Below, one piece after another: positions 46,357-54,929 of a stretch of DNA of 64,000 nucleotides (positions are counted from its first letter, which is position 1; each line of letters starts with the position of its first letter). This DNA is from JAKZRT01 sp965247915. Its GTDB lineage: Bacteria; Pseudomonadota; Alphaproteobacteria; Rhodobacterales; Rhodobacteraceae. Both the position numbers and the translations under genes were made by a program. The DNA lies in contig OZ252048.1 in the NCBI GenBank assembly GCA_965247915.1, positions 1,674,001 through 1,738,000 of the forward strand, written 5' to 3'. The notes under the pieces are model-generated. The model did not search any database, was not told the DNA's origin, and saw only the letters and a program-made list of their open reading frames with translations.

Positions 46357-46895
46357 TATGCACTCGCTTTCTCACCCTCAAGTTCCTGAACAATGGACTC
46401 TGCCCATTTCTTGACATCGTCCGTGATCGTCCCCTTTCCGGTGGCGAGTGTGGCGTACAGAGGAATCTCCTCTCCCTCCTTGGCAGCACTCCACACCTCA
46501 TCATGCGTGGTGTCGCTGATCTCATTCGCCGAATGTCCGCAGACAAAGTCGATCACCTCTCTGGCGAGGTTACGGTCACTCTGCGAAAGGCAGCTGGCGT
46601 CAGGGTCGACCAAAGAAACGTAGCGATAGGGGTCATAGTAAGTCTTGCGCCCTCGCACGACGATCTTGCCTTCTTGTTCGAGTTCTCGAATCGTGCGCAG
46701 TATCGTTGCGGGGACCGGCCCCATCTTGCGCTTCACATACTTCTCGCTCGTCACAGACGCGCCTGTCATCTGATAGGAAGTCATATCGGTGAACCAGAGC
46801 ACCTTGTTGAGCCTCACAGACCCCAGCCTCCCCGGATTGCTGAGGCACTCGTGCACTATGAAGTGCACCAGGGCCTTGAACCTTTCCGTTGCCAT
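46356..46895 (-). CDS. Panacea / SocA-domain (DUF4065) antitoxin-like protein
   Basis: 179 aa from ATG 46895, with AAGGAG at 46902-46907. RLNKVLWFTDMTSYQMTGASVTSEKYVKRKMGPVPATILRTIRELEQEGKIVVRG is the core of the Panacea (SocA/DUF4065) domain, known as an antitoxin domain paired with many unrelated toxins. Followed by a toxin-sized gene that overlaps it and is now split by IS3. An IS630 element sits 22 bp upstream of the start and probably replaced the original promoter. Confidence 0.82.
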   Translation of the reverse strand: MATERFKALVHFIVHECLSNPGRLGSVRLNKVLWFTDMTSYQMTGASVTSEKYVKRKMGPVPATILRTIRELEQEGKIVVRGRKTYYDPYRYVSLVDPDASCLSQSDRNLAREVIDFVCGHSANEISDTTHDEVWSAAKEGEEIPLYATLATGKGTITDDVKKWAESIVQELEGEKASA

Positions 46896-46917
46896 AGTGT
46901 TCTCCTTCATCGCTCTA

Positions 46918-47973
46918 AAGCGGTTTGCGTTTGATGTGAATCGAAAGGGGATTCCCAAAGTGTTGTTTGTCTGATTCATTTCCCGTGAGGAGGTGGAGCA
47001 TGGGCAAACCGTATTCTTTGGATCTTCGGCAGCGGATATGCGGGTATATTGCGGCCGGAAACTCTTGTCGCGCTGCGGGGCGGGTTTATGGCGTCAGTGC
47101 AGCGACGGCGGTGCGTTATGCGGCGGATCAACGTGAGCGGGGCGAGGTCACACCCAAGCCACAGGGCAGGCCAGCGGGCCGGTTTGGCAAGCTGGCACCG
47201 CATGCGGGTTTCCTGATCGAGATTGTCCGGGCTGAACCGGACATAACATTGCAGGAACTTGCGGGTGCGCTTGCGGAGACGCACGGCGTGAGCGTTCAGC
47301 TCTCCTCAATCCACCGGGCTCTGGAACGCGCAGGGTTTTCATATAAAAAAAGGACTTGTCGCGCAGGAACGTGACCGGCCCGCCCTGCATAAGGCGCGAA
47401 GGGAATGGATCAGCCGCCGCCAGCCGCGCATGCGCGCCGAACCGCACAGGCTGGTATTCATCGATGAAACCGCCGTCAAAACCAACCTCACCCGGTTGCG
47501 CGGGCGCAGCTTCAGGGGTGAGCGGCTTTATGGCACCGCACCCTTTGGAAAATGGGGCACGCAGACCTTCATCGCCGGGCTGACCCATAACGCGCTGATT
47601 GCACCCTGGGTGATCAGCGGCGCAATGGATGGATCGGCGTTCGAGACTTATATCGAGACCCAGCTTGCGCCTGCGCTGGACCCTGGAACTGTGGTCATTC
47701 TCGACAATCTTTCCACCCACAAAAGCCACCGCGCGGCACAGGCGTTGAGGGCGCGCGGATGCTGGTTCTTGTTCCTGCCACCCTACTCCCCGGATCTTAA
47801 CCCGATCGAAATGGCGTTCTCAAAGTTGAAAGCTCACCTGCGAAGGGTTGGAGCAAGAACCTTCGATGCCCTCTTTGACGCCCTCAGCGACATTTGTGAT
47901 CTCTTCGACCCAGACCAATGCTGGAACTTCCTCAAGGCCGCGGGATATGCCTCAGATTAAATGCAATATGCTT
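46918..47973 (+). mobile_element. IS630-family insertion sequence
   Basis: 1056 bp. The ends are AAGCGGTTTGCGTTTGATGTGA and an imperfect complement (13 of about 18 positions inside AAGC...GCTT). It is flanked by TA at 46916-46917 and 47974-47975, as expected for this family. Contains a transposase split at an A7 run. Confidence 0.8.
47000..47960 (+). CDS. IS630-family transposase in two frames
   Basis: Frame 1 from ATG 47000 (MGKPYSLDLRQRICGYIAAG, with AGGAGGTGG upstream) to 47374 holds the HTH part. The DDE catalytic part (LVFIDETAVKTNLTRL, VVILDNLSTHKSHRA, FLPPYSPDLNPIEMAFSKLKA) is in the next frame up to 47960. The switch is at seven A residues (47345-47351) and needs a +1 (or -2) shift. 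Programmed shift or a homopolymer indel; I cannot tell. Confidence 0.82.
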
Positions 47974-47979
47974 TAGGAT

Positions 47980-49086
47980 GGAGATATAGCACTTGACTCT
48001 TGGGGATGCCAGTGATGGTCCGCGCGCCCTTTGCGGCTCCGCAAGCCTTGGGGGCGTCTCATGCGGCTGACGTGGCTACTAAGTCCTTGTACATCAACCG
48101 TTTCCCGACCATCCGAGCGACGGTCTCGGCCATCATGGCCTCGGTGGCCTTCGGGCGCATGTTGTGGCGCGTCGCGAACTCGTTGACGTACCGATGCAGG
48201 TGCTTCGGCGAGATGTGGTGGAACGTCCCGTGGTATCTGCGCTTCAACGTGGCCCAAAAACTCTCTATTCCATTGGTATGCGCTTGGTCTCGGACGTACT
48301 CGGAGACTGAGTGATTGACCGCCTCGTGCTCGAACAGCATGCCCTTGTAGCCCGCCGCTTGGTCCGTATAGACGGTGGCCCCCTCGGCCGCGCGGGACGC
48401 AACGAAGCCCTGTAGCGTCCTGGCGTCGGTAGCCTCGACCACGGCGGCGCTGATAGTGTTCGTGGCGCGATCCCGAGCACCGGCAACGGTAGTCTTGCCC
48501 ACAGCGCCCCGACCGGCCCGCAGCTTCTTGTGCACGTGCTTGTTCTTCTCCTTGCCGCCGATGTGGGTTTCGTCGATTTCGACCGGGCCAGCCATGCCGC
48601 CATGACCCTCGGTCCACGCCTCGCGCAACCGCTGGGCCATGAAGTATGCCGACTTCTGCGTGATTTTCAGATCGCGATGCAGCCGCATGGACGATACGCC
48701 CTTGAGTGACACCGACCACAGGTAGATTGCGATGGCCCATTTCTGAAAGCCGATATGGGAACGGTGCATCACGGTGCCGGTCTTGACGCTGAAATTGCGC
48801 CGACACTCGCCGCACCAGTAGGGAAGCGGCCTGCCCGAGGGAACTGGCCTTAGTTTCTCGGCAGAACCGCATATGGGGCAATACGAGGGATTGCCAGCCG
48901 CGCCCCAGCGCTGTTCCTCGAACCACCCTTCGGCGGTCGCGTCATCGGGAAATGTCGCGATCACCTCGACCAGCGAAATTCCCTCTCTGTAGTGCTTGCC
49001 GGGTGCGTTCTGTGCCATTGTGTGCCTCGTTTCCTATGCCTCGAATTATAGGAAACATTGGCCGCATAGTCAAATATATAAGTCCC
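47980..49086 (-). mobile_element. IS1595-family insertion sequence (ends approximate)
   Basis: Left GGAGATATAGCACTTGACT and right complement GGGACTTATATATTTGACT form a weak imperfect inverted repeat around the transposase. No 8-bp target duplication is evident. It abuts the IS630 element within a few bases. Confidence 0.65.
48059..49018 (-). CDS. IS1595-family (ISXO2-like) transposase
   Basis: 319 aa. N-terminal zinc ribbon (CPICGSAEKLRPV ... YWCGECRRNFSVKTGTVMHRS), then the ISXO2 DDE domain: VEIDETHIGGKEKNKH, YTDQAAGYKGM and HTNGIESFWATLKRRYHGTFHHISPKHLHRYVNEF. Full length and uninterrupted, so possibly active. Confidence 0.93.
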   Translation of the reverse strand: MAQNAPGKHYREGISLVEVIATFPDDATAEGWFEEQRWGAAGNPSYCPICGSAEKLRPVPSGRPLPYWCGECRRNFSVKTGTVMHRSHIGFQKWAIAIYLWSVSLKGVSSMRLHRDLKITQKSAYFMAQRLREAWTEGHGGMAGPVEIDETHIGGKEKNKHVHKKLRAGRGAVGKTTVAGARDRATNTISAAVVEATDARTLQGFVASRAAEGATVYTDQAAGYKGMLFEHEAVNHSVSEYVRDQAHTNGIESFWATLKRRYHGTFHHISPKHLHRYVNEFATRHNMRPKATEAMMAETVARMVGKRLMYKDLVATSAA

Positions 49087-49108
49087 AATTCTTTTGGGGT
49101 GCGGGCGC

Positions 49109-49829
49109 ATGCATCTGGCCATTCTGATGACCAACACCGACGAAAGCGATTTCGCGCGGGCGCATCCAAAAGACGGCGAGAAATTCACATCGCTCGTGCA
49201 TCTGGTGCGGCCTGACTGGACCACCGAAGTGTTTTCCGTAAAGGATGATGTCTTCCCCGCTGGCCTGGAATGGTTCGACGGGGTCATGATCACCGGCAGC
49301 CCGGCCTCGGTACACGACGGCGCGCCCTGGATCGCCCGTCTGACCGACCTGATCCGCGACATCGCGGCATGCGGCAAGCCGATTTTCGGGGCCTGTTTCG
49401 GGCACCAGGCGGTTGCAATGGCCCTGGGTGGCGAGGTCGGGCCGAACCCGGGTGGCTGGGTTCTCGGGCTGACGCAGATGGACGTGGTTGACCGGCCGGC
49501 CTGGGCTGCCGACCTGGGCGCGCATCTCGCAATACGCTGCACATATCGAGCAGGTGACCAGGTTGCCCGAAGGCGCACATCTGCTGCTTGCCTCGCTGGC
49601 GTGCCCGCTGGCCGGTTTTGCAATTGGCGACCGGGTTTATACAACACAAAATCACCCCGAGATGGACGGCGCCTTTGTGGCGGATCTGATCGCTGCATTT
49701 CGCGATGATTTTCCGGAAGAGGTTGTCCTGGGCGGGCTTGCTTCGCTCGCTCGCGAAGCCGACACCCGGGACTATGCCGAAACGATCGCACGGTTCTTCG
49801 AGGCAGCTCAGACCGCGCCGCACGACTGA
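49109..49829 (+). pseudogene. class I glutamine amidotransferase, frameshifted
   Basis: From ATG 49109 (MHLAILMTNTDESDFARAHPKDG) the frame encodes a GATase with nucleophile Cys in FGACFGHQAVAMALGG, then fails near 49515-49540. The correct continuation (QYAAHIEQVTRLPEGAHLLLAS ... TTQNHPEMDG, with the His-Glu pair) is in the +1 frame to 49829. A single indel restores one ~240-aa protein. Resembles GMP-synthase-like amidotransferases of unknown substrate. IS1595 sits directly upstream and may have removed its promoter. Confidence 0.83.
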
Positions 49830-49839
49830 CCCCTATATC

Positions 49840-50017
49840 ACATTTCCCCAAATACTTATCTGTCCGCGGTCTGCTATTTTGTTGGCGGGCGGGAGGCCGG
49901 CAAATACTTGACCCGCTTTGAGGTCGTCTGGGAGACGGGTCCCCAGCCCCTTGGGTAACCACCCAAACCGAACTGTTGACTGGCCCGGCGCTGTTGTCGC
50001 CAAGGCCGCAGATAAGG
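49840..50017 (+). ncRNA. candidate IS110 bridge RNA (left-end noncoding region)
   Basis: The ~180 nt before the IS110 transposase hold three hairpins: GACCCG/CGGGTC (49910-49915, 49936-49941) with an inner GTCT/AGAC; a perfect TTGGGT-AACC-ACCCAA (49951-49966); and GGCG/CGCC (49987-49990, 49998-50001). IS110-group elements of the IS621 type encode a guide-like bridge RNA in this position. Extent and boundaries are inferred; transcription is not shown. Confidence 0.45.
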
Positions 50018-50971
50018 ATGGATAACGTGACCTTAACACCTTACTTCGCGGGATGCGACATTTCGCGGGACGGCCTGGACATTTGCCTGTTGCAGGGCGA
50101 CAGCGAGCGTCATTTCAGTTTGCCGAACACGCCGCAGGGCCATGCGATGCTGCTTGAGAAGTTGGCCGGAACATCGCCTGAGCTCGTCGTTCTGGAGGCC
50201 AGTGGCGGCTATGAATCGGCGCTGTATGAGGCCCTTCAGGGCGCCGGAGTTCCGGTGGCGCGGCTGCTGCCCCAGCGGGTCCGGCAATTCGCCTATGCAG
50301 GCGGGCAACTGGCCAAGACCGACCGGATCGATGCCTATATTCTGGCGCTGTTCGGCCAGCGGATGCGCCCCGCACCAAGCCTCGATGAGCCAGCAGGTCA
50401 GCGCTACATCAAGGCTTTGACCACGCGACGGCGGGCGCTTCTGACCCGCCGCATTGCCGAAAAATGCCAGCTCAAACAAGCCGCGTTTGAAGATATCCGC
50501 GCTATGATCCGCCACGCACTGACCCGGTTGGAGGCCGATATCAGGGCGCTGGACGCGCAGATCAATGCCCTGATCGAAGCGGACACGGCCTGGCGCAATC
50601 GCGCCCGCCGCCTGACCAGCCTTCCCGGGATCGGGGCGGTCACCAGTGCGGCGATGATTGCCGGGCTTCCCGAGCTCGGCCGCGTCACACGCGGGGAAAT
50701 CGCCGCTCTGGTCGGCGTGGCACCGTTCGCGCGGCAAAGCGGTCGCTGGCGGGGCAAACGGGTGTGCCGCGGCGGGCGAAAAGACCTGCGAAATACCCTC
50801 TACATGGCGGCGCTGTCGGCGACACGCGCCAAAAGAACCCCGTTCTCTGCCCTCTACCAGCGGCTCGTCGATGCAGGAAAACCACCCAAACTGGCCATCA
50901 CCGCCGTCATGCGAAAAATGGTCGTTACCCTGAATGCAATGGAACGCGATCAGAAATTCTACGCAATATAA
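50018..50971 (+). CDS. IS110-family transposase
   Basis: 317 aa from ATG 50018; GTG 50027 with AAGGATGG upstream may be the real start. N-terminal DEDD RuvC-like domain (FAGCDISRDGLDICLLQGD, LVVLEASGGYESALYEAL, LAKTDRIDAYILALFG) and C-terminal Tnp domain (LTSLPGIGAVTSAAMIAGLPELG, ALVGVAPFARQSGRWRGKRVCRGGRKDLRNTLYMAAL) with the likely Ser nucleophile region. Complete frame. The element has no simple inverted repeats; its right end is unclear but probably lies before about 51070. Confidence 0.92.
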   Translation: MDNVTLTPYFAGCDISRDGLDICLLQGDSERHFSLPNTPQGHAMLLEKLAGTSPELVVLEASGGYESALYEALQGAGVPVARLLPQRVRQFAYAGGQLAKTDRIDAYILALFGQRMRPAPSLDEPAGQRYIKALTTRRRALLTRRIAEKCQLKQAAFEDIRAMIRHALTRLEADIRALDAQINALIEADTAWRNRARRLTSLPGIGAVTSAAMIAGLPELGRVTRGEIAALVGVAPFARQSGRWRGKRVCRGGRKDLRNTLYMAALSATRAKRTPFSALYQRLVDAGKPPKLAITAVMRKMVVTLNAMERDQKFYAI

Positions 50972-51851
50972 ACACTGTTGCTCCGGGGAGCGCGAAGGGC
51001 TGGCCCCTCGCCCTTGGCGCCGCGCGAAAGCGCGGCGCAACCCTCGGGTTTCTAATCCCGCCGCCACTGGCATCCTGCCCCACAAGCCCGCGAAAGGTCG
51101 CGATGCTTTGGGCCGTGGCCGTGGCCATGTTTTTCACGTCGCTGCCAACCGTAACCAGGTCAAATCCCCAGCCGATGGCGCGGGCCGCATATTCGGGTTT
51201 GCCGGTGTGAATACAGGCGGCTTTGCCTGCGTCTTTGGCGGCCTTCAGGATGGTCTTGATCGCCGCGACCATTTCGGGCTCTTCGCGGTCCATCCCCGGC
51301 GGCAGACGTCCGTTGGTCACGCCAAGCGTCAGGTCGGCGGGGCCGATATAGATCGCGTCGATCCCCGGCGTGGCGCAGATCGCATCGACGTTGGCCACGC
51401 CTTGCGCGGTCTCGATCATGGCGATCACCAGCATCTGGTCATTGGCGTCGGCAGCATAGTCGGACCCGTGGGCAAAAAGCGCGCGCGTGGGACCAAAGCT
51501 GCGGGTGCCACGCGGCGGATAGCGGCAATAGCTGGCCAGTTCAGTGGCCTGATCGGCGGTGTCGACCATCGGGCAGATGATGCCCATGGCCCCGGCGTCC
51601 ATGGCCTTCATGATGTCACCGGGGGCCAGCCAGGGCACGCGCGCCATAGGTGTCACCCCCGAGGCGCGCATCGCCTGCAGCATCGCCAGCCCAGCCTGAT
51701 AGCCAATGGCCCCATGCTGCATATCGACCGTCAGGCTGTCATAGCCCTGGGCGGCCATGATCTCGGCCACGAACCCATTGGCGATGCTGAGCCAGCCGTT
51801 AATCGTCGGCTGGCCCGCCCGCCACTTCTGCCTGAGTGTGTTTTCCTGCAT
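50925..51851 (-). CDS. HpcH/HpaI-family aldolase, C-terminus extended into IS110
   Basis: 308 aa from ATG 51851. Class II pyruvate aldolase core: LSIANGFVAEIMAAQGYDSLTVDMQHG, MARVPW, MIETAQGVANVDAI, IYIGPADLTLGV with metal Glu and Asp. Family members are about 255 aa; here, after FRGLVGQDASGGG (about residue 262), the reading continues for ~46 unrelated, Arg-rich residues through the IS110 end and into antisense of its transposase. The native 3' end is lost; fold may survive. Probably splits 4-hydroxy-2-oxo acids into pyruvate and an aldehyde. Confidence 0.83.
   Translation of the reverse strand: MQENTLRQKWRAGQPTINGWLSIANGFVAEIMAAQGYDSLTVDMQHGAIGYQAGLAMLQAMRASGVTPMARVPWLAPGDIMKAMDAGAMGIICPMVDTADQATELASYCRYPPRGTRSFGPTRALFAHGSDYAADANDQMLVIAMIETAQGVANVDAICATPGIDAIYIGPADLTLGVTNGRLPPGMDREEPEMVAAIKTILKAAKDAGKAACIHTGKPEYAARAIGWGFDLVTVGSDVKNMATATAQSIATFRGLVGQDASGGGIRNPRVAPRFRAAPRARGQPFALPGATVFILRRISDRVPLHSG
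51017..51038. repeat. perfect 9-bp palindrome with GAAA loop
   Basis: GCGCCGCGC (51017-51025), loop GAAA, GCGCGGCGC (51030-51038). It lies in the junction between the IS110 element and the aldolase, probably in the IS110 right end or the sequence targeted by it. Confidence 0.5.
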
Positions 51852-52112
51852 CGATGTGCCCCTTCATCTGCACCCGATCAAAGCGCGAATGGGCGGCACC
51901 GGCAACCCCTTGGCGGTCTGCCTGCCGGGTAACGCTTGCAGTGCCCGGGCGCGTGGGCGGCGATGCTCGCGAAAAACGCCTTTTGGCCTGGCCAAACCAA
52001 TGTCGCCAGCACGCCTCGCCAGCCGGGCGATTGGGTTTGATCTTTGCGGCTGCACGGGTGAAAACCCCGCGCAGGCCGGACAACGGCGGTGTGGCGGCAA
52101 CGCGAGGCGCAG

Positions 52113-54203
52113 ATGGACGGACCGGTGACACTGACATTGAACGCGAACGTCGCGCTGATCGGCATCGACAATCCGCCCGTCAACGCGCTGGGTCTTGCCG
52201 TGCGCGAGGGGTTGCAGGGCGCGCTGACCCGAGCCGAGGCCGACGCGGGCATTGCGGCCATCGTGATCATCGGGCGCGGACGAACCTTTCCGGCGGGCGC
52301 CGATATTCGCGAATTTGCAGCCCCACCTGTCGATCCGTCGCTGCCGGATGTGGTGGACCGGGTCGAGGCCTGCGCCAAGCCGGTGATCGCGGCGTTGTCG
52401 GGCAATGTACTGGGCGGCGGATTGGAACTCGCGCTTGGGTCGCATTACCGGATCGCGCTTGCGGGCACCCAAGTTGGTCTGCCCGAAGTGCGCCTTGGCA
52501 TCCTTCCGGGTGCGGGCGGCACACAGCGCCTGCCGCGCATTATCGGGGCCGGACCGGCTTTGGAGATGATACTGACCGGCAAGCCGCTCACGGTTGAAAA
52601 GGCGCGCGTGATGGGGCTTGTTGACCGGATATCTGGCGCGAATCTCGAGGCAGAGGCGATTGAATTTGCCAAGGAAATGATCGGTACAGGTCCGCGCCGG
52701 ACCGGTGAGAGGACCGAAGGTCTGGCCGACCGTGATGCTTATCTCGCAGCGCTGGAGATGGCGCGCCAAGAGTTGAAAACCACCGCCCGGGGACTGTTTT
52801 CGCCGTTTCGAATAGTTGATTGCGTTGAACAGGCACTGATCGCAGAATTCGCCGAAGGCCTGGCCTTTGAGCGCGCGCGATTTCTGGACTGCAAAGCGAC
52901 CCCGCAGGCGAAGGCGCTGATCCACGCGTTTTTCGCCGAACGCGCGGCGGCGAAGGTGCCCGAGGCGGGGCGGGCGCAGCCGAGGCCGTTGACCAAACTC
53001 GGCGTGATCGGCGGCGGCACCATGGGGGCGGGGATCGCCATCGCCGGGCTTGATGCGGGTTTTGAGGTTTTGATGGTCGAGCGCAACGCGCGCAGCATCG
53101 CGCGCGGGCGCGCCTCGCTCGAAAATATCTGGGACCGGCAAATCGCCAAGGGCCGGATGACCGAGGCTCAAAAGCGTGGCGTTCTGGACCGCTTCGCGAC
53201 CTCGACCGACATCGCCGATCTTGGCCAGGCTGATCTGGTTATCGAGGCGGTTTTTGAAGATTTGGAGGTTAAAAAGGCGGTTTTTGCACAGCTCGACGCG
53301 GTGGCCAAGCCCGGCGCGATTCTGGCCACCAACACGTCGTATCTGAACATCGAGGCGATTGCCGCGGCGACCAAACGCCCGCAGGATGTTCTGGGCCTGC
53401 ACTTTTTTTCGCCTGCTAACGTGATGAAATTGCTTGAGATTGTGGTGACGGATGGCGTGGCCGACGAAGTGGTGGCGACCGGTTTCGCGCTGGCCAAGCG
53501 GATGCGGAAAATTCCGGTGCGGGCCGGGAACGCCGACGGGTTTATCGGTAACCGGATATTTGCCAAGACCCGAAATGTGGTCGCGCATATGGTCGATGAC
53601 GGCGCTTCGCCCTATGCCGTCGACCGCGCGATGTTCGACTTTGGTTATCGCATGGGGCCGCATGCGGTCTTTGACCTTGCGGGCCTGGATATCGGCTGGG
53701 CTAATCGCAAGAAGGACGCGCCGACCCGCCCGGCGCACCAGCGATACGTCGAGATTGCTGACCGCATTTGCGAGCGCGGCTGGTTCGGGCGCAAGACCGG
53801 GCGCGGTTTTTACCGCTACGACACCGGCAACCGGCGCGGGTCCGAAGACCCGGATGTGCTGGTGATTATCGAGGCCGAACGCGCAGCCAAAGGAATTGCC
53901 CCGCGGGAAATTACGGACGAAGAGGTCGTCGCGCGTTTCATGGCGGCGATGGTGAATGAAGCCTGCGAGGTTTTGCGCGAAGGCGTGGTGCTGAGGCCGT
54001 CGGACATCGATGTGGTGCTGCTGCACGGCTATGGGTTCCCGCGCTATCGCGGCGGGCCGATGCACTATGCCGACACCCTTGGGCTGGACCGCGTTCTTGC
54101 CGATATTCGAAGTTTTGGAGCCGAAGACGAGGACTTCTGGAAGCCCTCGTCGCTGTTGGTCGACCTGGTCGACAATGGCGGGTCGTTTGGTGATCTGAAC
54201 TGA
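52113..54203 (+). CDS. bifunctional enoyl-CoA hydratase / 3-hydroxyacyl-CoA dehydrogenase
   Basis: 696 aa from ATG 52113. Crotonase domain (residues about 1-190): AGADIREFA, oxyanion and catalytic region LGGGLELALGSHYRIA and LPEVRLGILPGAGGTQRLPR (both Glu present). 3-hydroxyacyl-CoA dehydrogenase from about residue 290: LGVIGGGTMGAGIA (NAD), GLHFFSPANVMKLLE (catalytic His) and a C-terminal helical domain (GAVIEAGFPRYRG-type GYGFPRYRGGPMHYAD). Carries two steps of fatty-acid beta-oxidation in one protein. No thiolase or acyl-CoA ligase in the window. Confidence 0.95.
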   Translation: MDGPVTLTLNANVALIGIDNPPVNALGLAVREGLQGALTRAEADAGIAAIVIIGRGRTFPAGADIREFAAPPVDPSLPDVVDRVEACAKPVIAALSGNVLGGGLELALGSHYRIALAGTQVGLPEVRLGILPGAGGTQRLPRIIGAGPALEMILTGKPLTVEKARVMGLVDRISGANLEAEAIEFAKEMIGTGPRRTGERTEGLADRDAYLAALEMARQELKTTARGLFSPFRIVDCVEQALIAEFAEGLAFERARFLDCKATPQAKALIHAFFAERAAAKVPEAGRAQPRPLTKLGVIGGGTMGAGIAIAGLDAGFEVLMVERNARSIARGRASLENIWDRQIAKGRMTEAQKRGVLDRFATSTDIADLGQADLVIEAVFEDLEVKKAVFAQLDAVAKPGAILATNTSYLNIEAIAAATKRPQDVLGLHFFSPANVMKLLEIVVTDGVADEVVATGFALAKRMRKIPVRAGNADGFIGNRIFAKTRNVVAHMVDDGASPYAVDRAMFDFGYRMGPHAVFDLAGLDIGWANRKKDAPTRPAHQRYVEIADRICERGWFGRKTGRGFYRYDTGNRRGSEDPDVLVIIEAERAAKGIAPREITDEEVVARFMAAMVNEACEVLREGVVLRPSDIDVVLLHGYGFPRYRGGPMHYADTLGLDRVLADIRSFGAEDEDFWKPSSLLVDLVDNGGSFGDLN

Positions 54204-54212
54204 CGCACGGCC

Positions 54213-54929
54213 CTAGTGCACGAACCGACGCGGGTTCAGGCCGGCCTGAAACCACGTGACCAGGTCGATCATCGAAAACACCGGCAGCCCGGTTTCTTGT
54301 TGAATGTCATGCGCATAAGGGCACATGTTCGTGCATTCTAGGACGATTGCGCCCAGATCCGGATGCGCGGCGGCAAGGTCTTTGGCAGCCGCGACGTTGT
54401 CAGCACGGGCGAGATCGACATCCAGCGCCTCTTGGTTACCGAGAATGACGCGCGAAAACTCCCGACCGCCTTCGGTGGTACCGATCGGCGTGTCCGGCGG
54501 GACGCCTGCACAGGCCAGGTGGTCGCCGGTCAGGGTCGATGCCGAAATGGTAAGGATACCGGCGCGTTTGCCCTTGGGAAGAATGCGGTTGACCATCTCG
54601 ACCTGCATCAGCGACGAGGCGATGACCGGCACCGGCAGGGCGGCGACCAGTTCAGCCTGGAACAGCGACAGGAACCCGCAATTGGTGGTGATCCCGTCAA
54701 CGCCATCGGCCACTAGGTCGCGGGCGGCGTCGATGAAAGGGTCCAGCAACCCTTCAGCACCCTGGCGCACCACCCGGTCGGGCGACGCCCCGCGCACGAT
54801 CTTGTAATGCACCGGAAACGGCCAGCTTCGGGCGTTGCCCATGTCGCCGGGAATGCGGGGGAAACGGGCGTCGAGCATCAGGATGCCGACCGACGCGCCA
54901 TAGATCGATTTGCCGCCCCGGGCGATCAT
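54213..54929 (-). CDS. Asp/Glu racemase-family enzyme
   Basis: 238 aa from ATG 54929 (MIARGGKSIYGASVGILML), which overlaps the GntR stop by ATGA. The two catalytic Cys are in ITTNCGFLSLFQ and VLECTNMCPYA, as in aspartate/glutamate racemase, hydantoin racemase and maleate isomerase families. Substrate unknown. Cotranslated with the GntR gene, and the ThDP enzyme lies across the divergent promoter, so the three probably act on one catabolic route. Confidence 0.85.
   Translation of the reverse strand: MIARGGKSIYGASVGILMLDARFPRIPGDMGNARSWPFPVHYKIVRGASPDRVVRQGAEGLLDPFIDAARDLVADGVDGITTNCGFLSLFQAELVAALPVPVIASSLMQVEMVNRILPKGKRAGILTISASTLTGDHLACAGVPPDTPIGTTEGGREFSRVILGNQEALDVDLARADNVAAAKDLAAAHPDLGAIVLECTNMCPYAHDIQQETGLPVFSMIDLVTWFQAGLNPRRFVH

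Noticed and set aside
47972..49094. 8-bp target duplication around IS1595
   Set aside because: Flanks TTTAGGAT and AATTCTTT do not match, so the element boundaries are only approximate.
51043..51060. tRNA T-arm-like sequence GGGTTTCTAATCCC
   Set aside because: No acceptor, D or anticodon arm around it and the loop lacks the conserved purine; chance hairpin.
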